Below are positions 49,933 to 59,121 of a DNA stretch of 64,000 nt, piece after piece. The stretch covers positions 1,714,501 to 1,778,500 of the forward strand of contig NZ_BQYI01000001.1 of the NCBI RefSeq assembly GCF_027923405.1, read 5' to 3'. Every line of letters begins with the position of its first letter. Position 1 is the stretch's first letter. A program made the translations under genes and the position numbers. The notes under the pieces are model-generated. The model did no database searches. It saw nothing but the letters and a program-made list of their open reading frames with translations, and was not told the origin of the DNA. The DNA is from Paenibacillus sp. YYML68 (lineage in GTDB: Bacteria > Bacillota > Bacilli > Paenibacillales > NBRC-103111).

Positions 49933-52056
49933 ATGACGGAAACAGCTTCCAAAGAAGCGGCTATTCGAGAGACGACCACACGCGATACCGCGAACCATTA
50001 TTTGAATCGGGATCTCAGCTGGGTGGAGTTTAACTGGCGAGTGCTGGAGGAAGCTCAGGATCCGGCAACTCCGCTTTTGGAGCGGGCGAAGTTTTTGGCT
50101 ATCGTCTCTTCGAATTTTGATGAGTTCATGAGCGTTCGCGTTGCTGGGATTAAGGATCAGATGAAGGCGGGCTACACGAAGAAGGATTTTACAGGGTATA
50201 CCCCTGCAGGCTTGTTCAAGCGCATTATGAAGCGTTCGGAGAAGATGGTTGTAGAGCAGTATCGGACATACAGAGAAATATTGCGTATGCTCGCCAAGGA
50301 AGGTATTCATCTGACGGAATACAATGACCTGTCCGCGACGCAGCGTCGAGCGATGGACGAGTACTATCATGACATCATCTTCCCGGTGCTCACGCCGATG
50401 GCAGTCGACCAAGCGAGACCGTTCCCGCTCGTTCACACCCAGTCTGTCTACTTAGCTGTTGTGCTCAGGAAGGACGGTGACGATCCAGAGGACGATCCGT
50501 ACTTTGCCATACTGCAGGTGCCGTCCAACCTGACTCGTTACATCGAGCTTCCAGGCCGTGTGAACAGTAAGAAGCAGGAATATATACTGATCGAGGAGCT
50601 CATTGAGCAGCATATTCAGACGCTGTTCAGCGGCTACAAGGCGGTGTCTGTTCATAGCTTCCGCCTGACTCGCAACGCGGATCTGACGCTGAACGAGGAG
50701 GGCGCAGAGGATTTGCTCGAGGAGATCGAGAACCAGCTGCGCAGACGGCGCTGGGGAGCTCCGGTGCGGCTGGAGGTGCAGAAGGGGATTCACCCTTATG
50801 CGCTGAAGCAGCTGACCGAGGAATTCGAAATTACAGATAATACATTCGAGATCGACGGTCCGATTGACTTGACGTACATGATGCGGCTCGCCGGACATCT
50901 GCGCGGCTACGACCATTTGCGCTACAAGCCGATTCAATCGGTGTACCCTGCTGAGCTACAGGATATCGAGGACTTGTTCGGCAAGCTGCGTCAGCGCGAC
51001 GTGCTGGTGTACCATCCGTACGAATCGTTCGACGCGGTGACGGACTTCATCTGTCAAGCCGCATACGACCCGCAGGTGCTGGCGATTAAGATGACGCTAT
51101 ACCGGGTTAGCGGCAATTCTCCGCTCATTCAGGCACTCGCGCGTGCGGCTGAGTCGGGCAAGCAGGTGACGGTGGTTGTAGAGCTGAAGGCTCGCTTTGA
51201 CGAGGAGCGCAATATTGCTTGGGCACGCAAGCTGGAGCAATCAGGCTGCCATGTCGTGTACGGTCTTATTGGACTTAAGACGCATGCCAAAATAACGCTC
51301 GTCGTTCGTCAGGAGTCGGACGGTCTGAGACGCTATGTGCATGTGGGCACTGGCAACTATAACGATAACACGGCTAAGCTGTATACGGATGTTGGCTTAT
51401 TCACCTCGCACAAGATCATCGGTGAGGATGCTTCGGCTCTGTTCAATGAAGTGACGGGCTTCTCGGCGCCACATAACTGGAAGGCGTTCGGCGTCGCACC
51501 GACCGATCTGATGGAGAAGCTGTGTGAGAAGGTTGAGCGGGAGGCGGAGTTTGCTGCTCAAGGGAAGCCAGCCCGAATTATCGCCAAGCTGAACTCGCTG
51601 TCTAACCAGCAGATGGTTGATGTGCTCTATAAGGCGTCGCAGGCCGGGGTGAAGATCGACCTGATCGTTCGCGGCGTCTGCTGCCTGCGTCCTGGCGTTC
51701 CGGGCTTGAGCGACAACATTACGGTGCGCAGCATCGTGGATCGGTTTTTGGAGCATTCCCGCATTTTCTACTTCGAGAATGGCGGCACTCCGGAGATATA
51801 TATTGCTAGCGCCGACTGGATGACCCGGAACCTGACACGTCGTGTGGAGCTGATGTGCCCGGTGTTTGACAAGCAAATTCAGGCCTCATTGATTAATATT
51901 TTACAACTAAGCCTCGATGACAATGTAAAAGCCCGCCAGCTTCAGCCGAACGGGCTCTACGAAAGAATATGTGCGAAGGACGATGAACCGCAGCTTCGCA
52001 GTCAATTCGAAGCGATGCGCATCAGCTCGTGGAAAACGACGGCTCATGAAGCTTAA
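49933..52056 (+). CDS. ppk: Polyphosphate kinase Ppk1
   Basis: The 707-residue enzyme reversibly polymerises ATP gamma-phosphate into polyphosphate. The four-domain Ppk1 layout is clear. The N-terminal HYLNRDLSWVEFNWRVLEEA is followed by the head domain, then VELKARFDEERNIAWARKLE, GLIGLKTHAKITLVVR and YVHVGTGNYNDNTAKLYTDV, with the two conserved His of the catalytic C-terminal domains. AGGTAGGGGTAAGGT lies before the ATG. Its 3' end overlaps the convergent ppx gene by 35 bases, placing synthesis and breakdown genes tail to tail. Confidence 0.95.
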   Translation: MTETASKEAAIRETTTRDTANHYLNRDLSWVEFNWRVLEEAQDPATPLLERAKFLAIVSSNFDEFMSVRVAGIKDQMKAGYTKKDFTGYTPAGLFKRIMKRSEKMVVEQYRTYREILRMLAKEGIHLTEYNDLSATQRRAMDEYYHDIIFPVLTPMAVDQARPFPLVHTQSVYLAVVLRKDGDDPEDDPYFAILQVPSNLTRYIELPGRVNSKKQEYILIEELIEQHIQTLFSGYKAVSVHSFRLTRNADLTLNEEGAEDLLEEIENQLRRRRWGAPVRLEVQKGIHPYALKQLTEEFEITDNTFEIDGPIDLTYMMRLAGHLRGYDHLRYKPIQSVYPAELQDIEDLFGKLRQRDVLVYHPYESFDAVTDFICQAAYDPQVLAIKMTLYRVSGNSPLIQALARAAESGKQVTVVVELKARFDEERNIAWARKLEQSGCHVVYGLIGLKTHAKITLVVRQESDGLRRYVHVGTGNYNDNTAKLYTDVGLFTSHKIIGEDASALFNEVTGFSAPHNWKAFGVAPTDLMEKLCEKVEREAEFAAQGKPARIIAKLNSLSNQQMVDVLYKASQAGVKIDLIVRGVCCLRPGVPGLSDNITVRSIVDRFLEHSRIFYFENGGTPEIYIASADWMTRNLTRRVELMCPVFDKQIQASLINILQLSLDDNVKARQLQPNGLYERICAKDDEPQLRSQFEAMRISSWKTTAHEA

Positions 52057-53563
52057 GCTGCAATCCCCATAGCTTCTTGAAATCTTTAAGCAGCCCCTCG
52101 ACCTCTCTGTATTCTGCAGAGGGGTCGTGCTGTGTCTTCAGACGTACGTGCAGACAGGTGTCTTCCGCGAAGGCACCTGTCACCTGCAACGCTTGCGTCT
52201 CGCTCACATCAAGCGCTGCTGCAAGCTGCACCAGGATGCCAAGCTTCGATATGAGATCAGCGTCCGACTCCTCGACGATATCCCGATAAGGGGCCATCGC
52301 CTGCTGGGTGCGGGCCTTCGTCTTGAACGAGGCGATCAGGGCGCAGAGCATCGTCTCCCGATGGCTGAAGCCGTCGATACGGGTGTGCGCGATCATATGG
52401 AATGAATGCTTCGGATACTGGTAGTATTGCAGCGATACGCCGACGCGGTACAGCTTGGCTGCAATTTTCAGACATAGTCGTGTGCGATCGGAATACTGAT
52501 GGACGAGTCCATCCGCTAGCGCATCATAGAGCTGCAACGTCGTGCTAACAACCTGTGTCAGGTGTGCTTCGGGAGCTGTTGAGTGCAGAGCAAGCAGGTT
52601 GTCCGAGCTGTGCTCGGCTACGCTGAGCGCGCCTGCGGGCTCCTCAGGGCCGAACGTCTCGTAGAACAGTCCGTCGCGAAGTCCGGCTCCGCTGATGACG
52701 TAGTGACTCGCTCCGGCAGTCTCAAAGACGGTCTGAAGGATGACGAGGCCCGGAATAATGATGTCGTGCCGATCCTTAGATAGCCCGTCCACCTTCTTGC
52801 GCTTCTCGCTCGGCAGGAAGGGCAGCCAGAGGGCGAGCTCGTTCATTTCCGCTGCCTGCAGCACGTAATTGTGCGTCTGCTGGAGCGAATACTTCTTGCG
52901 TCGCTGGCTGATCTTGCATAGCGTGCGCACGCCGCCGCCAAGGCCGACGAGCGGTAAGCCCTTCGCCTCGCGAATCCACGGCTCCTGCTCGAGCGCCTGC
53001 TCGACCATTTCGCGAATTTGGCGAAGCTGCTCCTCTTGGACTTCTCCTTCTACGGCGAACCTGCGTGTCGTATTCACCGCTCCGAACGGGAAGGAGACGC
53101 TGCGAACGAGCTTTCGCTCGCGGAATAGCGACACCTCCGTGCTGCCGCCGCCGATATCGATAAGCAGACCTTCTGTTAGATCCATCGTGTGAATCATGCC
53201 GATAAATCCGATTCTCGCTTCGTCCTCGCCGGACAATATTTCAACAGGCAAGCCGCTGTCGCGCTGCAGTGTGTCTACGATTTCCTGAGCGTTCGCTGCA
53301 TTGCGGATCGCTGCCGTTGCCACGACACGGTATTCGGTAACTTGATGGGCGCTGCAAATTCGTTTGAAGTGAAGCAGAATACGAACAGTTGCTTGTATTT
53401 CCGTAGAGCCGAGCACGCCGTCCGCGCCGACCCGGCCGCTCAACCGCGCCGATTCCTTAAATTCGCTCACGACTCGATAGCCTCGCCCAAGAAGCTCGTA
53501 TATGGCCAGACGAATCGAGTTGGAGCCGATGTCAATAATGCCGATTCTGCGGTTGCTGCTCAT
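52022..53563 (-). CDS. ppx: Exopolyphosphatase / pppGpp phosphohydrolase Ppx/GppA
   Basis: The 513-residue protein has the ASKHA-type phosphate loops (IGIIDIGSNSIRLAIYELLG; GLLIDIGGGSTEVSLFRERK; GLGGGVRTLCKISQRRKK). A C-terminal HD-like helical domain of about 190 residues follows (YRVGVSLQYYQYPKHSFHMI). It removes terminal phosphates from polyphosphate and may act on pppGpp. AGGAGG is 8 bases before the ATG at 53563. It is convergent with ppk, overlapping by 35 bases, so read-through on either side would produce antisense RNA. Confidence 0.93.
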   Translation of the reverse strand: MSSNRRIGIIDIGSNSIRLAIYELLGRGYRVVSEFKESARLSGRVGADGVLGSTEIQATVRILLHFKRICSAHQVTEYRVVATAAIRNAANAQEIVDTLQRDSGLPVEILSGEDEARIGFIGMIHTMDLTEGLLIDIGGGSTEVSLFRERKLVRSVSFPFGAVNTTRRFAVEGEVQEEQLRQIREMVEQALEQEPWIREAKGLPLVGLGGGVRTLCKISQRRKKYSLQQTHNYVLQAAEMNELALWLPFLPSEKRKKVDGLSKDRHDIIIPGLVILQTVFETAGASHYVISGAGLRDGLFYETFGPEEPAGALSVAEHSSDNLLALHSTAPEAHLTQVVSTTLQLYDALADGLVHQYSDRTRLCLKIAAKLYRVGVSLQYYQYPKHSFHMIAHTRIDGFSHRETMLCALIASFKTKARTQQAMAPYRDIVEESDADLISKLGILVQLAAALDVSETQALQVTGAFAEDTCLHVRLKTQHDPSAEYREVEGLLKDFKKLWGLQLKLHEPSFSTS

Positions 53564-53894
53564 TAGGCCTTCCTCCTGTTACGCGCATGAAAGATTATGC
53601 TCTATTTTAACTTCTAACTGTATGCAAGTCTACATTGGATCAGGGACTAATGGTACAAGATCAGTGCTTTTTCAGAGACTCTGGGCAAATTTGGAAGTCG
53701 GGACAACATTTGAGAATAATTTTACATCGGTTATGACATGCTTCTATGTGGGATCTGAATTTAGGCGGCTAAGTCTATAACAAACAATCTTTATGATGCT
53801 GATAATGAACTTTTATGTCTAAATTTGTTCACATTGATTGGTAAATCCATTATAGTAGACGTATGTGAAATTGAACGCTAAAGGAGAGATTATC
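53564..53894 (+). other. Intergenic region with the citrate synthase promoter
   Basis: No gene is seen between the divergent ppx and citrate synthase genes. A likely promoter lies near its right end (53828-53856). Confidence 0.5.
53828..53856 (+). promoter_or_regulatory. Sigma-A type promoter of citrate synthase
   Basis: TTCACA (53828-53833) and TATAGT (53851-53856) are separated by 17 bp. The predicted start near 53863 gives a leader of about 32 bases before the TTG start. Confidence 0.6.
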
Positions 53895-55007
53895 TTGACT
53901 GCTACCAAAGGTTTGGAAGGAATTGTAGCAACAACGTCTTCCATAAGCTCCATCATCGACGGGGTTTTGACGTATCGCGGAATTAACATCGACGAGCTCG
54001 CCGAGCATGCCACGTTCGAAGAGGTTGTATACTTGTTATGGTACGGCAAGCTGCCTAATCGCTCCGAGCTGAGCAAGCTGATCCAGGATTTGAACGATAA
54101 CGCGTCTGTACCTGCAGAGGTACTTGAGCAGATCAAGCTGTATCCGAAGGACGTTAACACGATGGCGGCGCTGCGTACAGCTATCTCCAGTCTGGCGCTG
54201 TACGATGCCGAAGCTAACGACATGAGCGACGAGTCGAACCTTCGCAAGGCGATTAAGCTTCAGGCGCAGCTTCCTACGATTGTTGCCGCTTTCGATCGCA
54301 TCCGCAAAGGTCTTGAGCCGATCGCACCGAAGGCTGGCGCTGGTATCGCTGAGAACTTCCTGTACATGCTGACAGGCAACGCACCTGATAAAATTGCGAT
54401 TCAAGCTATGGACAAGGCGCTTGTGCTTCATGCTGACCATGAGCTGAACGCTTCCACCTTCGCAGCTCGTGTAACGGTTGCAACGCTCTCCGATATTTAT
54501 TCGGGCGTAACATCGGCAATTGGCGCGCTGAAGGGACCTCTGCACGGCGGAGCGAACGAAGCGGTTATGGCGATGCTCGAAGAAATCGGCACAGCCGATA
54601 ACGTCGAGAGCTACATCTCCAACGCGCTGGCTAACAAAGTGAAAATCATGGGCTTCGGTCACCGCGTCTACAAGAATGGCGATCCGCGTGCGAAGCACCT
54701 TCAAGTGATGTCCCAGGAGCTCGGTAAGCTGACAGGCAACATGAACTGGTATGACATGTCTGTTCAGATCGAGGAAATGGTAACTGGACAAAAGGGATTG
54801 AAGCCTAACGTAGACTTCTACTCCGCTTCGGTGTACACTTCTCTAGAGATCCCGCGCGATCTGTTTACGCCGATCTTCGCGATCAGCCGTACATCCGGAT
54901 GGACGGCTCACATTCTCGAGCAGTACGAGAACAACCGCCTGATCCGCCCGCGTGCGGAGTACACAGGTCCGTCCCAGCAAGCTTACGTTCCGATCGACAA
55001 CCGTTAA
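53895..55007 (+). CDS. citZ: Citrate synthase
   Basis: The product of about 370 residues carries the citrate synthase motifs KGPLHGGANEAVMAMLEEIG (catalytic His), KIMGFGHRVYKNGDPRAKHL (second His and substrate loop) and FYSASVYTSLEIPRDLFTPI (catalytic Asp region replaced by the usual Gram-positive form). It condenses oxaloacetate and acetyl-CoA. TTG 53895 is taken as the start because AAAGGAGAG lies 6 bases upstream. An in-frame GTG at 53865 has no such site and lies next to the predicted transcription start. It leads the citZ-icd-mdh set. Confidence 0.93.
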   Translation: MTATKGLEGIVATTSSISSIIDGVLTYRGINIDELAEHATFEEVVYLLWYGKLPNRSELSKLIQDLNDNASVPAEVLEQIKLYPKDVNTMAALRTAISSLALYDAEANDMSDESNLRKAIKLQAQLPTIVAAFDRIRKGLEPIAPKAGAGIAENFLYMLTGNAPDKIAIQAMDKALVLHADHELNASTFAARVTVATLSDIYSGVTSAIGALKGPLHGGANEAVMAMLEEIGTADNVESYISNALANKVKIMGFGHRVYKNGDPRAKHLQVMSQELGKLTGNMNWYDMSVQIEEMVTGQKGLKPNVDFYSASVYTSLEIPRDLFTPIFAISRTSGWTAHILEQYENNRLIRPRAEYTGPSQQAYVPIDNR

Positions 55008-55075
55008 GCGGCTGCGCGTTCGCTTCGAGCGCACATGACTTACGATCGGCTTAAGCACATAGCAATGTTACCTAC

Positions 55076-55146
55076 ACGGGCTGCTGCGGCACCCAGTCAC
55101 CTCGAGCGGATGCGACAGGTGACGGCCGCAGCTCCCGTATCTTTTT
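55076..55146 (+). terminator. Long hairpin between citZ and icd
   Basis: ACGGG-TGCTGCGGC pairs with GCCGCAGC-CCCGT, with an inner GTCACCT/AGGTGAC stem, and is followed by ATCTTTTTG. It can act as terminator or partial attenuator between the two genes. Confidence 0.7.
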
Positions 55147-55234
55147 GAGGTAAATCTTTACCTGTCATCCGATGGGGAGTATCTTACGAGTCAGTCGCGG
55201 CTGACTCTAATTTGACGAGGAGGAATACATAATC

Positions 55235-56530
55235 ATGGCACAATTCGAGCAATACGCATTGCCGACTGAGGGCGAGCGCATCACAATTGAGAATGGCAAG
55301 CTGAACGTTCCGAACAATCCGATCATCCCTTTCATCGAGGGCGATGGTACAGGTCCTGACATCTGGGCCGCTTCCAAGCGCGTGCTGGATGCAGCTGTAG
55401 AGAAGGCATACAACGGCGAGAAGAAGATCGCTTGGTACGAAGTATTCGCAGGTGAGAAGGCATTCAACCAGTACAACAACTGGCTGCCAGCTGATACATT
55501 GACAGCAATCCGCGAGTACATCGTTGCAATCAAGGGACCATTGACGACGCCAATCGGCGGCGGTATCCGTTCCCTGAACGTTGCGCTTCGCCAAGAGCTT
55601 GACCTGTACGTGTGCTCCCGTCCAGTTCGCTACTTCAAGGGCGTACCTTCCCCTGTTAAGCGTCCTGAGCTTGTGGACATGGTTATTTTCCGTGAGAACA
55701 CAGAGGACATCTATGCAGGTATCGAGTGGGCTGCTGGCTCCGACGAAGTGAAGAAGGTTCTTGCATTCTTCCAGAACGAGATGGGCGTGAAGAAGATCCG
55801 CTTCCCAGAAACTTCAGGTATCGGTATTAAGCCAGTATCGTCCGAAGGCTCCAAGCGTCTGATCCGCGCTGCCATCGAGTATGCGATCCAGCATAGCCGT
55901 AAGAGCGTGACGCTTGTACACAAGGGCAACATCATGAAGTTCACTGAGGGCGCGTTCAAGAACTGGGGCTATGAGCTCGCTGAGGAAGAGTTCGGCGACA
56001 AGACGTTCACTTGGGCACAGTACGACAAGATCAAGGAAGAGCAAGGCACGGACGCTGCGAATGCAGCACAGAAGGCTGCTGAGGCTGAAGGTAAGATCAT
56101 CGTGAAGGATGCCATCGCAGACATCGCGCTGCAGCAAGTATTGACGCGTCCTACAGACTTCGACGTCATCGCAACGTTGAACCTGAACGGCGACTACTTG
56201 TCCGATGCACTTGCAGCACAAGTTGGCGGTATCGGTATTGCACCAGGCGCGAACATTAACTACGTGACTGGACATGCGATTTTCGAAGCGACTCATGGTA
56301 CAGCTCCGAAGTATGCAGGTCTTGACGTTGTTAACCCTGGTTCCGTTATTCTGTCCGGCGTTATGATGCTTGAGCACCTGGGCTGGCTGGAAGCGGCTGA
56401 GCTGATCTACAAAGGAATGGAAGCATCCATCAACAACAAGACGGTTACTTACGACTTCGCACGTCTGATGGAAGGCGCTACCGAAATCAAGTGCTCGCAG
56501 TTCGCTGACGAGATTATCAAAAACTTCTAA
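55235..56530 (+). CDS. icd: Isocitrate dehydrogenase (NADP+)
   Basis: The 431-residue enzyme shows the decarboxylating dehydrogenase pattern: [59 protein letters not shown], and the [20 protein letters not shown] nucleotide-binding end. [20 protein letters not shown] is typical of NADP-dependent forms of Bacillales. It makes 2-oxoglutarate in the citric acid cycle. AGGAGGAATAC precedes the ATG. Confidence 0.95.
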   Translation: MAQFEQYALPTEGERITIENGKLNVPNNPIIPFIEGDGTGPDIWAASKRVLDAAVEKAYNGEKKIAWYEVFAGEKAFNQYNNWLPADTLTAIREYIVAIKGPLTTPIGGGIRSLNVALRQELDLYVCSRPVRYFKGVPSPVKRPELVDMVIFRENTEDIYAGIEWAAGSDEVKKVLAFFQNEMGVKKIRFPETSGIGIKPVSSEGSKRLIRAAIEYAIQHSRKSVTLVHKGNIMKFTEGAFKNWGYELAEEEFGDKTFTWAQYDKIKEEQGTDAANAAQKAAEAEGKIIVKDAIADIALQQVLTRPTDFDVIATLNLNGDYLSDALAAQVGGIGIAPGANINYVTGHAIFEATHGTAPKYAGLDVVNPGSVILSGVMMLEHLGWLEAAELIYKGMEASINNKTVTYDFARLMEGATEIKCSQFADEIIKNF

Positions 56531-56565
56531 ATATAGAGCTAGAGCTGGCGAAAGCCGGAATGATG

Positions 56566-56608
56566 ATGAAGCGTGTGACTTAACGTCTGCACGCTTCATC
56601 TTCTTCGT
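56566..56608 (+). terminator. Terminator after icd
   Basis: GATGAAGCGTG pairs with CACGCTTCATC and is followed by TTCTTCGTTT. Confidence 0.7.
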
Positions 56609-56680
56609 TTATGGCGTTCATATGTACGTCGTTGGCTCGTTGCGGCATGAACGACAATCCTTCTTGGGAGGTAATGGATA

Positions 56681-57622
56681 GTGGCCATTACGCGTAAGAA
56701 AATAACGGTAATCGGAGCAGGCTTCACAGGTGCGACGACAGCGTTGATGCTAGCGCAGAAAGAGCTTGGCGACGTCGTGCTTCTCGATATTCCTCAGCTG
56801 GAAAACCCGACGAAGGGGAAGGCGCTCGATATACTTGAGGCTTCACCGGTTCAAGGCTTTGATGCTCATATTATCGGTACCTCCAGCTATGACGACTCCG
56901 CACATTCCGATGTGGTCATCATTACAGCGGGTATTGCACGTAAGCCTGGCATGAGCCGCGACGATCTTGTGAACACCAATGCCGGCATCGTGACCTCGGT
57001 ATGCGACAATATTAAGAAAACGAGTCCGAATGCGATTGTCATTATTCTCAGCAATCCTGTGGACGCTATGACTTACGTAGCCTACAAGGCGCTCGGCTTT
57101 CCCAAAAATCGTGTCATCGGTCAATCCGGTGTCCTCGATACGTCGCGTTACTGTACATTTATCGCACAGGAGCTGAACGTATCGGTCGAGGACGTTCGCG
57201 GCTTCGTGCTGGGCGGGCATGGTGACGATATGGTGCCGCTCGTCCGTTATTCGAACGTCGGCGGTATTCCGATCGAGAAGCTGATCCCTGCCGATCGTAT
57301 TGAGGCCATCGTACAACGAACCCGTACAGGCGGCGGGGAAATCGTGAATCTGCTCGGCAACGGCTCCGCCTACTATGCGCCGGCTGCTTCGATCGTACAG
57401 ATGACTGAAGCGATTGTGAAGGATAAGAAGCGTCTGCTGCCGACCATCGCACTGCTGCAGGGCGAGTATGGCTACCACGATCTGTTCATGGGTGTACCGA
57501 CACTACTGGGCGGCAACGGAATAGAGAAGGTGTTCGAGCTGGAGCTGCTTCCGGAGGAACAGGCGGCGCTTGACAAATCGGCTGAATCTGTACGAAGTGT
57601 CATTCGAGTGATTACGATCTGA
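56681..57622 (+). CDS. mdh: Malate dehydrogenase
   Basis: The 313-residue enzyme has the NAD-binding fold [20 protein letters not shown], then [20 protein letters not shown] (substrate arginines) and [20 protein letters not shown] with the catalytic His. This is the lactate-dehydrogenase-like type of malate dehydrogenase. The GTG start at 56681 is preceded by GGGAGGTAATGGATA. It closes the citZ-icd-mdh set, and a strong terminator follows. Confidence 0.95.
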   Translation: MAITRKKITVIGAGFTGATTALMLAQKELGDVVLLDIPQLENPTKGKALDILEASPVQGFDAHIIGTSSYDDSAHSDVVIITAGIARKPGMSRDDLVNTNAGIVTSVCDNIKKTSPNAIVIILSNPVDAMTYVAYKALGFPKNRVIGQSGVLDTSRYCTFIAQELNVSVEDVRGFVLGGHGDDMVPLVRYSNVGGIPIEKLIPADRIEAIVQRTRTGGGEIVNLLGNGSAYYAPAASIVQMTEAIVKDKKRLLPTIALLQGEYGYHDLFMGVPTLLGGNGIEKVFELELLPEEQAALDKSAESVRSVIRVITI

Positions 57623-57640
57623 GGAAGATATGAACTGCAA

Positions 57641-57686
57641 TAGCACCTGTCCGTTTAGCTTGCGTGCGGCAGGTGCTTTTTTTGTC
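57641..57686 (+). terminator. Terminator after mdh
   Basis: AGCACCTG pairs perfectly with CAGGTGCT on either side of a 20-base loop and ends in TTTTTTT. Confidence 0.85.
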
Positions 57687-57779
57687 ACGAGATGGACATG
57701 GGAGCGAATTGCTCTTCGTAAGCAGTCTTCGGTATACTAGGGAAGAAGTGATGAAGAAATTGGAAGGGAGGGTCTCACT

Positions 57780-58205
57780 ATGCTTCAAATTCTACTCTAC
57801 ATCCACGTGTTGACGTCGATCGTGATGGGCATATACTTGCTTATGCCATTCCTCGTTAAGCATGTGGACAAGCTTCAATCCGGTGCCGCTCAGTACGGCT
57901 TCTTGAACGTGCTGTTCGTGTCCAACCGTATCGGTCAGTTCGCTCTGATCTTGTCCTTCTTGACGGGCGGCTATATGATCAGCAAGGGGAATTACTCCGT
58001 TCTGTGGCAGGTACTCGCGATTGTGCTGTTCCTCGCGGTTGCTGCGTTGTCCGGCATTATGGGCAAGCGTCTGCGTCTTGCGGTGAAGGAATCGTCCGGC
58101 AGCGCTGTATCGGCTCAGCTCGGCTCGATTAAGACGCTGGCGACGATCACGGGAATTATTTATTTCCTGATCGTGACGCTGATGAAGTTCCCGTATTTAG
58201 TTTAG
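57780..58205 (+). CDS. Four-helix membrane protein of unknown function
   Basis: The 141-residue protein has four membrane segments (ILLYIHVLTSIVMGIYLLMP; FALILSFLTGGYMI; WQVLAIVLFLAVAALSGIMG; LATITGIIYFLIVTLMKF). It has a short basic loop and no catalytic motif. GGAAGGGAGGG precedes the ATG. It stands alone between the mdh terminator and a bidirectional terminator. It is likely a conserved Paenibacillus membrane protein, but I cannot assign it. Confidence 0.65.
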   Translation: MLQILLYIHVLTSIVMGIYLLMPFLVKHVDKLQSGAAQYGFLNVLFVSNRIGQFALILSFLTGGYMISKGNYSVLWQVLAIVLFLAVAALSGIMGKRLRLAVKESSGSAVSAQLGSIKTLATITGIIYFLIVTLMKFPYLV

Positions 58206-58235
58206 TGTAATGCCGCGACATGCTTCTTAACAGAT

Positions 58236-58285
58236 GAAAAAAAGCCAGCCAGATCTTAAACGATCCTGTGCTGGCTTTTTTACTG
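58236..58285. terminator. Bidirectional terminator
   Basis: AAAAAAAGCCAGC and GCTGGCTTTTTT flank a loop holding GATC/GATC. It serves both the membrane-protein gene and the convergent nucleotidase gene. Confidence 0.88.
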
Positions 58286-58298
58286 CACAATTGAGGGC

Positions 58299-58889
58299 TT
58301 ACAGCTCGTCAATCGTTTTCTCAAAGCTCGGCGCCATATGCTCGAGGAAGTACTCGAGCTCCGGCATGCTCAGCTGGGTCATCGACTGCTCGATCTGCTT
58401 CTTGGCTGTGGCGAACTCACGGTTCCCTGCGGACAGCTCGGTTACGCATTTCAAGTAAGCGTCGAGCAGGTCGGCGGCCTTCACGTACGCCTTGTATGCT
58501 GCGGCTGAGGGCTCCTCATTGCGCTTAGCGTCAACGAGCGGCTCATACACGTGTCGCAGCGGCTCTGGCACCATATCAAGCAGCCGATCCGCGGCCAGCT
58601 GCTCGATCTCGCGGAAGTTAGCTAATATTTTGTCATTATGGTGCTTGACGGGCGTCGGAATGTCTCCGGTGAACACCTCGGTTGCATCGTGGAACAGTGC
58701 CATGCTGACAATCCGATCTGTCGGCACGTTCCTCTCGAATACAACGTTGGCGATCGTGCACAGCGCATGCGTCAGCATGGCGACATGGAACGAGTGCTCC
58801 GCCACATTCTCCTTCATCATATTGCGCATCAGGCTCCAGCGCTCGATGTAACGAAGACGATACATATACGCGAAAAAGTGATTATTCAT
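58299..58889 (-). CDS. HD-domain 5'-deoxynucleotidase, YfbR-like
   Basis: The product of about 196 residues has the YfbR-type HD pattern: RYIERWSLMRNMMKENVAEH (first His), SFHVAMLTHALCTIANVVFE, and MALFHDATEVFTGDIPTPVK with the HD pair. YfbR dephosphorylates deoxynucleoside monophosphates. ATG 58889 has GGAAGGA 7 bases upstream. An in-frame ATG at 58931 lacks a site and is rejected. Confidence 0.85.
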   Translation of the reverse strand: MNNHFFAYMYRLRYIERWSLMRNMMKENVAEHSFHVAMLTHALCTIANVVFERNVPTDRIVSMALFHDATEVFTGDIPTPVKHHNDKILANFREIEQLAADRLLDMVPEPLRHVYEPLVDAKRNEEPSAAAYKAYVKAADLLDAYLKCVTELSAGNREFATAKKQIEQSMTQLSMPELEYFLEHMAPSFEKTIDEL

Positions 58890-59121
58890 AGTAAAGTCCT
58901 TCCGTGCCGTTATGGTAGGGTGATTCGACAAGAGTCAACGAATATTATACACCATTTGACAATGAAAACGAATGGATCGTTGAGCGATCGAAGCGTATTT
59001 AAGCGTTCAAATATTGTTCTCTACTACCCTCGTGTAGCAGCACGAATAATATGTTAAGATAGAGCTATGTGTCTTAAGTATGATCAGTTCAATGTATAGT
59101 TATCGAAAGGGGATACACGCG

